A stretch of DNA of 64,000 bases, taken from contig OX578152.1 of NCBI GenBank assembly GCA_951213105.1, positions 101,084,568 to 101,148,567 on the forward strand, written 5' to 3'. Positions within the stretch are counted from its first letter, which is position 1. Every line of letters starts with the position of its first letter. Under the pieces are notes generated by a model. That model made no database searches. It saw only the letters and a program-made list of their open reading frames with translations, and had not been told where the DNA came from. Made by a program: the position numbers and the translations under genes. This DNA is from Amaurobius ferox (taxonomy: Eukaryota; Arthropoda; Arachnida; Araneae; Amaurobiidae). Positions 22,768-32,991 of this stretch are shown piece by piece.

Positions 22768-23391
22768 ATGAAATTTTAAAAAATCGTCAAAAAATCAAAA
22801 CTGCTAATAAAATTACGCAAATAGACATTTCCTATGTAATTTTTCATTAGAAAACGATTGACATAAATTTCAGAACGCTAACATGAACCGTTCTCGAGAT
22901 ATTGTACATTTTTTAAAAAAATTATCAAAAACTCATATAAAATAAAAAAAATATATATTTCCTATTGAGAAACATGTTTACTTTTCATATGTAATACCAT
23001 GCGATAAATTGGGTGACATTATTCTCGTGGATCTAGCTCGTTCCATTCATGAAAAAAGATACTTTAAGTAATATTTTTGTATTTGAACGCCAATAGTCAT
23101 TTATCTGCTATAAGAATAACTTATTTCTCCATCCATAACGCTTGGCGAGATTTTGGCGACGATTTTAGCGGAATCTTGGCGACTTTTTGAAATGTTGCCA
23201 AATTAACGAAAATCTCGCCAAATGGATAAAAATGACGCTAAATCAATGAAAATGACGACTAATTGTCGAAAATTCAATATCTTGGAATAAATATTAGTAT
23301 CTATTAGTACAAGAAAAAACTTTTTTTTTTACTGTAAAAGTAGTAAATTCATTACATTATATAAGGAAAGTCATGTGCTGCCCACATCAGA
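22768..23391 (+). repeat. Family A repeat, 3' part
   Basis: Partial plus copy from TTTTAAAAAATCGTC to CCCACATCAGA. A long T run follows (about 23410-23439), directly before the MATH-BTB leader. Confidence 0.8.
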
Positions 23392-23467
23392 TTTTTTTAA
23401 AGTTATTTTTCTTTTTTTTTTTTTTTTTTTTTTTTTTTTGTTTAATTCAAATTCTTTCCACAGATTC

Positions 23468-23581
23468 AGTGCAGTGGTGTTCAAGGAAGAATCTGATTTA
23501 TTGCGTGCTTCAAGTGTTTTCCCAAGTGCAGTGGTGTACAAGGAAGAATCAGGGTTACTGCGTGCTTCAAGTGTTTTCCCA
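23468..23581 (+). repeat. 57-bp tandem duplication in MATH-BTB leader
   Basis: AGTGCAGTGGTGTTCAAGG at 23468 repeats as AGTGCAGTGGTGTACAAGG at 23525, an exact 57-bp period with a few substitutions. It follows TTCTTTCCACAG (23452-23463), a plausible 3' splice site of a leader intron. Confidence 0.8.
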
Positions 23582-23596
23582 TGGTGTGTTTCCGGA

Positions 23597-24062
23597 ATGC
23601 CGAAAATAGGAAATATTAAGGAAAGACTTAGTTACTCCTTTGAATGGAAAATCCACGATTTTTTTTCTTTGTCACAGGAAGTTGATACGTTTTATGAGAG
23701 CCCCGATTTTGAGTTCGCAGGTGCTACATGGTTTCTCACAATCTACCCTAACGGTCACAGTTACATCGCATCTTCTATCGGTTGGGTGTCACTCTATCTC
23801 TTCGTAAAAGAACTGGAACTCTCTAGGATAGCCGTTGATCACACGCTCGGAGTAAGAGAAATCGATGGAGGACAGTACTATGCAATTAGTCTCAATGGAA
23901 CATATGCTAGACAAGGAGAAAATTTAGGTATGCCTGAGTTCCTGCAACGATCTAAACTCTTAAATGACAGATTGCGTGTGGCACCGAACGAAATTCTGAC
24001 CTTCTTCTGCACTCTTAGCACAGACAGGAAGACTTCATCACAGCATAAACTAACACTCACAT
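23597..24062 (+). CDS. MATH-BTB protein, exon 1 (MATH domain)
   Basis: First coding exon of a SPOP/TDPOZ-like gene. The start is placed at the Met of MPKIGNIKERLSYSFEWKI, because the open frame further upstream runs back into a family A repeat and the duplicated leader. Residues about 8-150 form the MATH domain: FEWKIHDF, then a WFLTIYPNG/WVSLYL core like the W-x-L-x-x-x-P-x-G and LSLYL strands of SPOP, ending HKLTLTC. The exon ends at ACAT before GTAAGT (donor 24063), after the first base of a codon. It joins in frame with the exon at 28260. MATH domains select substrates for Cullin-3 ubiquitin ligases; spiders carry many such genes (established for the family). Without splicing the frame would run on to 24211. 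Confidence 0.8.
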
Positions 24063-25524
24063 GTAAGTATGTTGAACTGGAAATTTTGGATAGTATCTTA
24101 ATTTTTCTGATAGAATGTAGCATCTATACTAGTAAAACGCGTTCAAGTACATTTGTCAATTTCTTCAGGAAATATGAAACGCGAATTCTCGGCTTGGAAA
24201 GTAGCGTTTAATCTTAAATGGTAACAGATATCGAGATGAGCTGTTTTAACTTTAAAAATAGATGAAATTTTTTTAAAAATGAATGAAAACTTTAAATTAT
24301 CTTATTAACTTTATAATTACTAACTTAATAATAATTTAACTTAATAATTATTAACTTAATAATAATTTAACTTAATAATTATTTACTTAATAATAATTTG
24401 TAAAAAAAAAATCCTAAAACTCAAAATTTTGCTATCATTGTTACTTTAGAAACTTAAGACGCTAATTCTCGTCGTAGAAAGTAACGATTTATCGTGGCTG
24501 GGAGTAATAGTGGGCTTAAGATGTGCATGTAATTTCCGAAAAATTGAAATATATCTTTTCAGTCATAATATATATACAACGGAAAGATTTCAGGATTAAG
24601 CTGGCAAACATAGCCTACGAGAAAATACATAATATAGTTTTTTTAATGTGAGATGTGAAAAATGTAAGAAAGATTGATATTGATTTTTGTCTCAAAGCAG
24701 CAAAGGTTTACCGCTTTGAGCAAAAGCTTTAGAAAAATGCCGAAAAAACTAGCACAGTTTAAACCCTGGAAGGATTTACAAAACAGCAAAAAAAAAATGT
24801 CACGGTCGGGAGTTGTGATAATAGAGCTGCTGTTGGTACTATCAAAATAAATCATCTGCTCCCGAGGCCAGCTATCTTTTGTAACAGTAACATTTTTATA
24901 AGTCACCTTTTTTAACATTCGCCTTACAGGATAGACATCTAGATTGCTAAAATTGAACCCATAAATCCAAAAATTTTCGTTACATTCCGATGCTTTTGTA
25001 ACGCGTAACAAAAAACAAAAAAAAAAAAACTTTTAAGAAAGTATCCCCTCCTTCCCAATACAATCCCCTGCGCCACTGTAGCAATTTAAATTATCACGGG
25101 CACAGAAGTCACTGAACCATGTATAATCGGCGATGAGCACCAGGATTCATCTTAGAAGCTATAGAATTATCAACGACTCCGCTGCGTCCTATGCGAATGT
25201 GCTGATATATCTTTTATGTCTAGAGGTTCTGACAAAAATAATAACGTAGAATATAAAGACGTTAATTTTATGAATTTTACTGCTGTTAGAAAAGGGTAAT
25301 TAATAGAGATGGTTGAAATCCAAATTAGGGGGCTTCAGTGACATTGAAATTGACTAAGAGGAGTTCAATTTTTCATATAAAGTGTTAATAAAATAAAAAC
25401 CAATACAATTAATATCGCTCAGATGTTTACAACATATCATTAGAACGTTTAGGATTTTTTACTTTTAGTAATATGTAGGACCTAACCAAAGCAGGGGCAT
25501 GCGGGACAGCTGCCCGGGGCACCC

Positions 25525-25681
25525 GTTGTTGTTAAGGCCCAGACCGTCCGACCTACCAGAATGGTGTAAGGTAACCGTTTGGACGGCCGGGAAGTGCCAC
25601 CCAATTTAGACCGGAACCTTGTGGGGGAGGCATCCACAGAGACCGTACCCTCCTTCCCCTACCACCAACCTCTCGGAAGGA
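25525..25681 (-). repeat. SINE B copy
   Basis: GTTGTTGTT tail, then GGCCCAGACCGTCCGACC through CAACCTCTCGGAAGGA. About 95% similar by eye to the copy at 18399-18557. 5'-truncated like the others. No clear target duplication was seen. Confidence 0.8.
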
Positions 25682-26167
25682 TGGCCGTGTCAGTGGAGCA
25701 CAAAATTAAACAATTGCTGTATCGAAGAGTTAAAGAAGGGTTAAAAATTTTATATGGGTAGAACCACAGAATACTATATTCAGAAGGTTCACTCCCATAG
25801 GACCCTATGGCAACATTTTTAACATGGGATGTCGCATAGACACAAGAGCTCGTGAGTTGGACCAACTGAACTACGATGCGTCTGCCAGATTTGGCGCGCT
25901 ATCGCTCGCTTGGCGATTTTTTTTTAAACGGGAGGGGAACAAAATGTTGAGGACTGTACTTTTATAATTTTTGAAACTATAGAAAGGATCAGGATTTTAA
26001 AATACATTAATCTGCAACATAAATATATTCATTAGTTTAAGAATATTTAAATAAACATAGTTATATATTTAATTCAAATAATCATAAAATAGATTAAAAA
26101 ATACACACATTGCATTGTCTCACTATAAAACATAATGCACAAAAAATTACAAGCTAACATACTCAAA

Positions 26168-26199
26168 AGACTGAAATATTATATAATATTTTCAGTCTA
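26168..26199. other. Near-perfect palindrome
   Basis: AGACTGAAATATTATA followed by TAATATTTTCAGTCT. The arms are complementary apart from one extra base. Confidence 0.7.
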
Positions 26200-27487
26200 A
26201 AAAGTATACTAGCGTGTTGATCGTTAATTACTTGATCCTTAATTTATTCTGGGATACTGATAATAGACTTTTTTTTTTAAATATAAAAATATTCATATAG
26301 TAAATATCAAATTTACATAAATGCACTATCGAAGTTGTGGAACTCAATCATTAATTACCCGAGGGGGGGGGGGGGGAATTTTCCACCATAAGGCACTTAA
26401 TAAAAATTTTACATAAATATATACACATACTATATCACATTCAACTAAGAAAAAGCTATCCAAATATCAATTATTTCACATTTTATAAAAATACGGAAAA
26501 TATTTTTTAACTAATTATACCACTACCTCTTAAAATTTAGTCTAATCCGGCAGTAATAACACAGCACTAATATACTTATATGAACACGTGTATACTTATG
26601 AACACGTGTATACTTATAATGAACACGTATGTAGAATGGTGATAACTAAAATTATTTCAATTTTAATAAACATAAATTACATACCCTGTAACACAACCAG
26701 TTTTCTTTTATCAATCCATTTCTATGAAATGATCTAAACACTTAACAAATAATCCTTTTTCACGTTACTCAAACCACGCTAGTCTGTTGTTCTAAGTTTT
26801 CGCCAAGCGAAATAGGGTTATAACATTGAAAATCGTCTTGGAACCAAACCAGACTATCGCCAAGCGCTCGGAACAAACCAGACCATCGCCAAGAGCGCGC
26901 CAACCCAATATTTGGTCTATCTCTAATGGCCGCCGCGAAAACGAAACTAATGAGACTGACAGGTCTGTATAGTAGTCTGTGGGTAGAACTAAACGTACGG
27001 TTGGTATCTGTTTGCCCGAACATGCAAGAGACATAAAAGATGGTAAATTAATGACTGTCCTTGCACAGTTCGTGAATAAAGATAATTTTCGCCCTCTTTT
27101 TGAAAAAAACTTTTCTTTTAGTTAGCTGTAATAGCCCCCATTCGATCTTGCTTTATAAATCTCTTTTTATTTACTTATACCGTTCTTCTATTTGTAATTT
27201 TGACCCTGTTCAGGTCCTAAGTTATGCTTAGCGACTCGTTCTCGATTTCCTGCATGCTAAGTCGTTACATAGCTACTCGTACATTGATTTATAATTATTG
27301 TGTGATTTTTAAAAATCATATATTTTTAAACCTTTTTGGAACGTTTGCCCTTGAGCTTTGTGTAAATTATAATCTGACTCATAACCCACCTTTTTGTATA
27401 ACTGACAATTTCATGATATGCAAATTTTTCTTGAAAGTATTGAAGTGTATTTTAGCGCGTTTCATCATTTCTAATTACACTGCCACT

Positions 27488-27525
27488 GAGGATGGACATG
27501 TAAAATGTCCGAAAGCGTTTTGGCT
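27488..27525 (+). other. Stem-loop motif CTGAGGA...GAAA
   Basis: CTGAGGA, one spacer base, then GGACAT paired with ATGTCC, then GAAAG. The same plan recurs at 38525 with different stem bases, so the fold is conserved rather than the sequence. It probably marks the end of a retroelement. Confidence 0.5.
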
Positions 27526-28259
27526 ATTATTTTTACGTCTGTTGGATAATTTTAAAATAAAATGACTATTGGATCTGTGAGATTTGTCATTTTTTGGTAA
27601 TTTGTAGTTAAAGACTGCTTTATGAAGAATAAAGTATGCCATCAGAATAGATTTGCCCAGAGAAAAATTTTGTATTTGGAATATAGATTACCGTACAAAT
27701 TTAGCATATTAGCTTCTTAACTATGATGAGAAAGTTACCAATAATTTAAATTCCATACAAGTATGCAAAACATCGTTTTATATAATCTTTATAAAATGCA
27801 ATTAAAATATTCTTCATTTCATATATGTTGAGAGGTGAAAGAGGGACCCCCAGGAGGAATGTCTGCCCCAATTGGACTAAGTCGGGCCCTGGTAATATGA
27901 AATCCATTTTTAGGAAATAGCATTTAAAATGCCAAAATTTTCGATGAAAAGTATTATGGTAACAATGTGTTAAATGTAGCGCCCCGACGATACCACTTGA
28001 CAATACCGAATTTTATAAATTTGATTTGCAAACGAAATAGATATATTTAAACAATTCAGATAATATAGGTTTTTAAAATATCTAATATAGGATATTAAAA
28101 TATCTAATATAGGTCATTAAAATATCTAATATACGTCATTAAAATATCTAAAATACTTATCTGTTTCAAATAATGACACTGTTTCAAATAATCATTCTAG
28201 TACTTGCATTTTAAATATTTATCAATTAATTGCCAAAAATATTCTTTTATGATTTCTAG

Positions 28260-28732
28260 GTGCCACTAAATTGTTACAGAATTACAAGACTTTACTGCTC
28301 AGTAAAAAAGGCAGTGATGTGACCTTGAAAGTGGGAGATCAGAAATTCCATGCTCACAAAATGATTCTCCAAGCTCAATCGCCTGTGTTTTGCGCCATGT
28401 TCAAACATGACATGGCGGAAAGAAACAGCAGTATTGTCGATATCTCCGACTGCGAATCAAACTCTTTTCAAAACTTCCTTCTTTATTTGTACTCCGGAAC
28501 TGTGCAAAACATGAACAAAAACAATGTAATTGGGCTGCACGCAGCAGCTCACAAGTACGATGTTAAAGGCCTGGAGGCAGCGTGTATTCAATTCATGATA
28601 AAAAATATGTCCGTGGACAATTTTTGTGAATATTTTGATTTGGCAGTACTTTACAATGAGATGGCATTATTAGAAACTGCCAAAGAGTTTTTTATGGCAA
28701 ACTCCAAAAAGATAATCTTGACCAACGGGTGA
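28260..28732 (+). CDS. MATH-BTB protein, exon 2 (BTB/POZ domain)
   Basis: Second coding exon; it starts after the acceptor TTTCTAG and continues the exon 1 frame. ATKLLQNYKTLLLSKKGSDV leads into a BTB/POZ domain with the family signature D-x-x-L-x-V-G-x-x-x-F-x-A-H-K (HAHKMILQAQSPVFCAMF), then YLYSGTV and AAHKYDVKGLEAAC. The BTB fold dimerises and binds Cullin-3. With exon 1 the product is 312 residues. It ends NSKKIILTNG at TGA (28730-28732), early in the BACK-like helical tail usual for this family. Codons stay open in the same frame for 60 more (28733-28915), so the TGA may be a nonsense change from TGG. Confidence 0.8.
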
Positions 28733-28915
28733 CTGTTATTCAGTAAAGAAAACCCTGTGGCTACAACCGAGCTTAAAGTAAAGTCATTTAACGACAAAAC
28801 CACTCCCGAAAAAAGAGATGACTTTGACTATACTTTGGAAATTTGCTTTTATTTATTATCCTTTTGTTTTACAGTTGGAGTTTTCATTTACTGCGAAGTG
28901 TATGATCGTGAGTAA
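28733..28915 (+). other. In-frame open extension after the MATH-BTB stop
   Basis: After TGA, translation in the same frame stays open for 60 codons to TAA at 28913. It gives SKENPVATTELKVKS-type text, typical of the helical tail of spider MATH-BTB proteins, then a hydrophobic stretch. This supports a recent loss of the C-terminus or stop readthrough. Confidence 0.55.
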
Positions 28916-29305
28916 GCGTTTAGTACATTCCAGGTGAATAAATTTAATGTGCAATAACCTGAATTCTCAAATTTATTTTGTGCGAATGTTTTGCATGTAT
29001 TTGGTATGCTGTGAGTATATACGGATTCCGAATCCAAACCAAGCCCTTCTCGCTTGGGTAGTTTTAGCTAATTTCTAGAAAACATTCAGTCAAACAGCTT
29101 TTGTAAAAAAAAAATCCCACCAGCGTATGAACAGCTTTTTAGTTCCCCAGATCATGTTTCTCAAGCACAGTCCCTTGACCTTCTGATTATTTTGTAAAAA
29201 TTACTGTAACCCCTTTTCAACAAAACACTTTCTGCACGTTTCATATCATATGTGAGCAATTGGTTGCTGAAAGAGAATCATAGTGCACTGTGTCCTACTG
29301 ATTTA
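28916..29305. other. No gene seen
   Basis: 3' flank of the MATH-BTB gene. AATAAA-like text occurs near 28936, which could serve as a polyadenylation signal. Confidence 0.4.
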
Positions 29306-30633
29306 CAGAAGGTCGTTTGCACTTTATGGAAACGATTTTGATAATTAAATTTTATGCGTAAAAGTTCGTATTTCTTGCGGCGACTTGCTTCTGTCTGATA
29401 GCCTTGATTCTTGACTATAGTTCTAGTTCGAATTTTCCACGAAAGTAAACTTTTCCTTAGCAGCGTCACGTCAGTTTTATCCCACTCCTTTTGGGTTGTT
29501 TACCAAAGTCCGTTTAGTGTTCCTGGATGCCGTTTTCTTAAGGCTCGTTTTAACAAACCGAAAGCGTAAAAGTCCATAGAAGAAGCGTCAGGTGATTTTA
29601 TAATTATTTAAGTAAATGGTACACATTTCATTTCTGTTTCTGATTCTTTCTTTGATAAATATGCGACCGTGGACTTAGACCTCTGACTAGATGCTTTGTC
29701 CATATGAAGCTTAATTTTATTGATGTCCTTTCCATATAATGCTAGAATTTATTCTTCAAAAATTGGTTCTAAAATATTCTGTTGATAGTAAAGTGAATTA
29801 ATTTTAGCTTTACTTGAGACTTTTTTTGAGTTTTAATTTACCGTTGTTACGAAATCCTGAAACTATCATGGATCCCATTGGATTGGGAACTTGTGGATAC
29901 ATCACTTTGAGTACATTGACGAAGCCATTTCGTACGGTCATTTTCGCCAGTTGAGCAATAGAAAATTGCTCTTTTTTTATTGCAATCACTTAACTACACC
30001 AATGCCTCATCACGTGCTACCACAAATTTCCATTTATCAGCAGCTAGGTCTTTTTCACATAATTTTCTACAATTTGTTTTTCTTTCCGCAATATGCTTCA
30101 GATGAACTTTAAATTTAAACACCTATTTTAACTTCAAATCTTTATAAATGATTTTACTTACAGTGCCAGAAGACATTCCCAGTTTTGACGCAATGGATCT
30201 TTGAGTCGGTGGATTTTCTTTTAGGATCTGAGACTTCAATTTCTTGATATTTACCCGCATTCGAAACAGCCTTGGGATGCGATTTTACGGCCATTTTTTC
30301 ATTTTTACTTTCAGCTAGACGCTTTATCCCTTTCAAATTTAATATATAAAAATACTATTATTTTTGAAATGCATTAACCTTGATAATAATTATTATTATC
30401 ACCGCTTTATAATTTGTTGATACGAATATTTTCCCCCGGAAAGCGCATTTACGTAACCTTCGAACCATCTATCAATTTCAGGAGCCATTTTCAAAATAAA
30501 ACTTTTATTCTACATTCCAATCAAAACAAAACCGTAGCAGACGATTATATTGAAAATGCCAAATCCTTATCTTAAAATGCTAACGAGAAACATAAATACA
30601 AAATCGTTTCCATAAAGTGCGAACGACCTTCTG
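29306..30633 (-). mobile_element. Mariner-type DNA transposon, decayed
   Basis: CAGAAGGTCGTTTGCACTTT at 29306 is matched inversely by AAAGTGCGAACGACCTTCTG ending at 30633, terminal inverted repeats of about 34 bp with one mismatch. TA precedes the left end; the right flank is AA, so one side of the TA duplication has mutated or been lost. The 1.33-kb length fits mariner/Tc1 elements. The transposase inside is broken. Confidence 0.85.
29500..30336 (-). pseudogene. Mariner-type transposase, broken
   Basis: Read on the minus strand in shifting frames. It shows an N-terminal helix-turn-helix (QRSIASKLGMSSGTVSKI, then YKDLKLK), a middle part with KDLAADKWKFVV and SDCNKKRAIFY, and a catalytic C-terminal region KSPDASSMDFYAFGLLKRAL, a segment typical of one mariner-related lineage. 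The frame is cut by at least three stops and several frameshifts, so it cannot make active enzyme. DNA-cleaving DDE transposases act in the nucleus at the TIRs. Confidence 0.8.
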
Positions 30634-31180
30634 AATTGCCATCATTTAGGATTTTTTTCGGAACAAAAAAATGTAGAGGCACCTGCTGTTCAGATAAGGT
30701 TCACAAGCATGCAACTCCAGTACAAGCTTCGAGGAGTATTCAGCTTTTTGAGTACAATCTGTTTTCTGCTGTGCGGTCAGGCAGGCGGAAGTACTTAGCA
30801 GAAAATATGCCCATGAATACATAGAACAAATAACAAATCGCCTCAATTTCCATCACTCCGACATTAAACCTTACACCTGTGCTTATGAAAATCGTAAATG
30901 TCCTAAAGAATGAAAATCATCCACAGGGGACTAGACCCATCCATATATGTATATTCTTTGTCCAAATGGCCTGCAGTTAAAAGGATCTTGTATTTTTCTT
31001 GTAAAGTGGGGTCAAAGAGGTTTAATAATAATACCTCAACAGTATTTATATTTGATATTTGAGAGCATGAAGTTAGAAGGGCTTAGATGTAGTTAGAGCC
31101 AGTGAAGGTTACTTCTCTACCTTCATGTTTGAGTCTTGAGAGGTTGCTCTCATGGATTTGAGGTTGTCTCAGTACTGATA
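30634..31180. other. No gene seen
   Basis: No recognised gene or repeat. Two overlapping opposed short frames (30636-30846) have no family resemblance. Confidence 0.4.
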
Positions 31181-31525
31181 CAAATTTAAAATATATATAT
31201 ATATATTGGTAATTAAGTCATGAGATCATGATTAAGTTATGGGGAAGTGTATCATACCTAATACACTCCAATGGTTGAATAAACACATTGGCTTTTTATG
31301 CAAATATAATTTTTAAATTAATTAATATTATGGATACTAAATCAAAATCATTTTACTGCTGCATCCTAAAGCAAATTCCACTAAAAATCGGATAATAATA
31401 TTGTAAGAATTTACTTTTCTCATTTTTAACCCCCCCCCCCCCGAATTAATGTCCAAGCGTCATTTGGATATACTTTCTAAAAGTAACACTTGGAAAAATA
31501 CTTCTTAACGAGTTTTGAGGATTGC
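31181..31525 (+). repeat. Interspersed repeat D, copy 2
   Basis: Diverged partner of 1-430; see that entry for the shared marks. The poly-C run is at 31430-31442. Like copy 1 it is followed by a family A repeat. Confidence 0.6.
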
Positions 31526-31532
31526 CATTTTT

Positions 31533-32026
31533 ACTTTATTTATATGCACATAGTATAATGTATAAAGAAAGTATTGTTACGGGGACGAAAATTCTAATTC
31601 GAGATTTTGACGAGAGAACACGTTCCAAGCATCCCTGAGCATGAATCGAACGTTTTTGAGGTGATGTCTGTGTGAGTGTTTGTTCGTTTATGTGTGTCTG
31701 TGGAGACGATATCTTATAAAGAATATATACAAAGAATAAAGATATTCGAACTAAATTTGGTAGAAAATTACAATCAGTTAATACTGGAAGCTTATTGTTT
31801 TTAAATGCAATCGAATGTTCAGAATTCCCCAAATTTTTAAAAAATCATCAAAAAATCAATACTTTCAAAACGTTACTTAAATAATCATTTCTTGTGTAAT
31901 TTTTGATTAAAGAACGACTGATACAAACTTTAGAACGATAGCATGAACCGTTCTCGAGAAAAACCACATTTTACAAATAAATGTATCAAAAAATGACATA
32001 AAATTAAAAAAAAATATTAACTATTG
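31533..32026 (+). repeat. Family A repeat, 5' half
   Basis: Plus copy from ACTTTATTTATATGCAC through the GTTCTCGAGA block, diverged from the others. It stops near a truncated SINE. Confidence 0.7.
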
Positions 32027-32064
32027 TTGAGATCCAGACCGTCCAGAAAGGTGTAAGGTAACAG
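32027..32064 (-). repeat. 38-bp SINE B stub with 13-bp target duplication
   Basis: TTGAGATCCAGACCGTCC through GGTAACAG is only the last part of the SINE. ATATTAACTATTG flanks it at 32014-32026 and 32065-32077, showing a genuine, very short insertion event. Confidence 0.8.
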
Positions 32065-32079
32065 ATATTAACTATTGTG

Positions 32080-32119
32080 AAATTTGTATAGCGACATCAA
32101 TATGCACTAGGAAATTTAG

Positions 32120-32165
<46 letters not shown>

Positions 32166-32991
32166 TAAATCCAATGTTAGAATGTATGATATATATATAT
32201 ACATATATCAATATATAAAAATTGAAAGATTTTAATCGAAAACTATGCATAAACTACGGTAAGTACCATCACTAGCTTAACTGTTACAAATAAGTAACTA
32301 CAGACCAAGACTAAGGATAAAAAATAGAAGGTAACTTATCACTATGAAGGAAAGGGGATGAGGATAATATTATTATACAAAATTCACAATAAAAAAGGAA
32401 TATATATAAATATATAAATTTATATATAAAATGAAAAAGGAAACACAGCAAAAATGAGAAAAGGCAATAATAATTAGCTCGAGATTAAAAATCAAGATAT
32501 ATGGAAAACATTCAATTGAAACTACACAAAAATGTCGGTAAGTTCGAAATTGCATTATCATCAGGACAGCCATACAATTCGAATTAAAACCGATAGAATA
32601 GCCAGTTTCTGACAATGGCGATAGTATTTATCTATAGACACCATTGGAACTGTCTACTGGCTAGTGGAAGGATAAATAATGTAAACCAAATTAATTATAA
32701 ATCAGAAATATAGAGACAGAAATATTAACTATAAACTCGCGTGGGAACAGCCAACAGAGCATGTTACCTCTCAACGTTAATGCTAGTGGGCACCGGAATG
32801 AATACAATTGAACGATACATAATGTGTATGAAGACTTTCAAAAAAAGAAATCAGTATAGGACTCAGGACAAGTGGAATGTAGTCTTTCGAAAATAGTAAA
32901 CAGTATCAGACTCAGGTCAAGTGGTAAGAATGGGCGAAATTCACAAAAATCAGTTATCCAATCATGAATAAATAATGCATGTGTAAAATTA
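32080..32991. repeat. AT-rich stretch with (TA)n microsatellites
   Basis: Pure (AT)n runs at 32118-32161 and interrupted ones at 32193-32215. AGTAAATCCAATGTTAGAATG at 32165 recurs at 35199, flanking the reverse-transcriptase relics, so it may belong to that element. The rest may be the 3' part of the element downstream of the RT frame. Confidence 0.5.

Larger units (their letters stand above)
24063..28259 (+). other. Intron of the MATH-BTB gene (about 4.2 kb)
   Basis: Bounded by ACAT|GTAAGT and TTTCTAG|GTGCC and phase-compatible, so TGT (Cys) is completed across the junction. It holds AT-rich tandem units (24300-24400), a SINE (25525-25681), a poly-G run (26362-26375), a palindrome (26168-26199), a repeated AACACGTGTATACTTAT (26580-26630), a stem-loop motif (27488-27525) and ATCTAATATAGG tandem units (28060-28150). 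A 122-codon minus-strand frame at 24643-25011 has no recognised relative. Confidence 0.7.

Noticed and set aside
24643..25011. 122-codon minus-strand frame in the MATH-BTB intron
   Set aside because: No recognised family, no second exon and no supporting signals; kept only as a remark.
25830..25900. Possible tRNA on the minus strand (TAGTTCAGTTGG)
   Set aside because: An A-box-like string without a B-box at the right distance and no cloverleaf.
27488..27525. Hammerhead ribozyme
   Set aside because: The CTGANGA and GAAA core is present, but an extra base precedes stem II and stem I does not pair, here or at 38532.
27224..27565. 113-codon frame in the intron
   Set aside because: Ends in a conserved stem-loop repeat; composition is not protein-like.
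28271..28732. Stand-alone BTB gene starting at TTG (28271)
   Set aside because: The splice acceptor just upstream and the phase match with the MATH exon explain it better.
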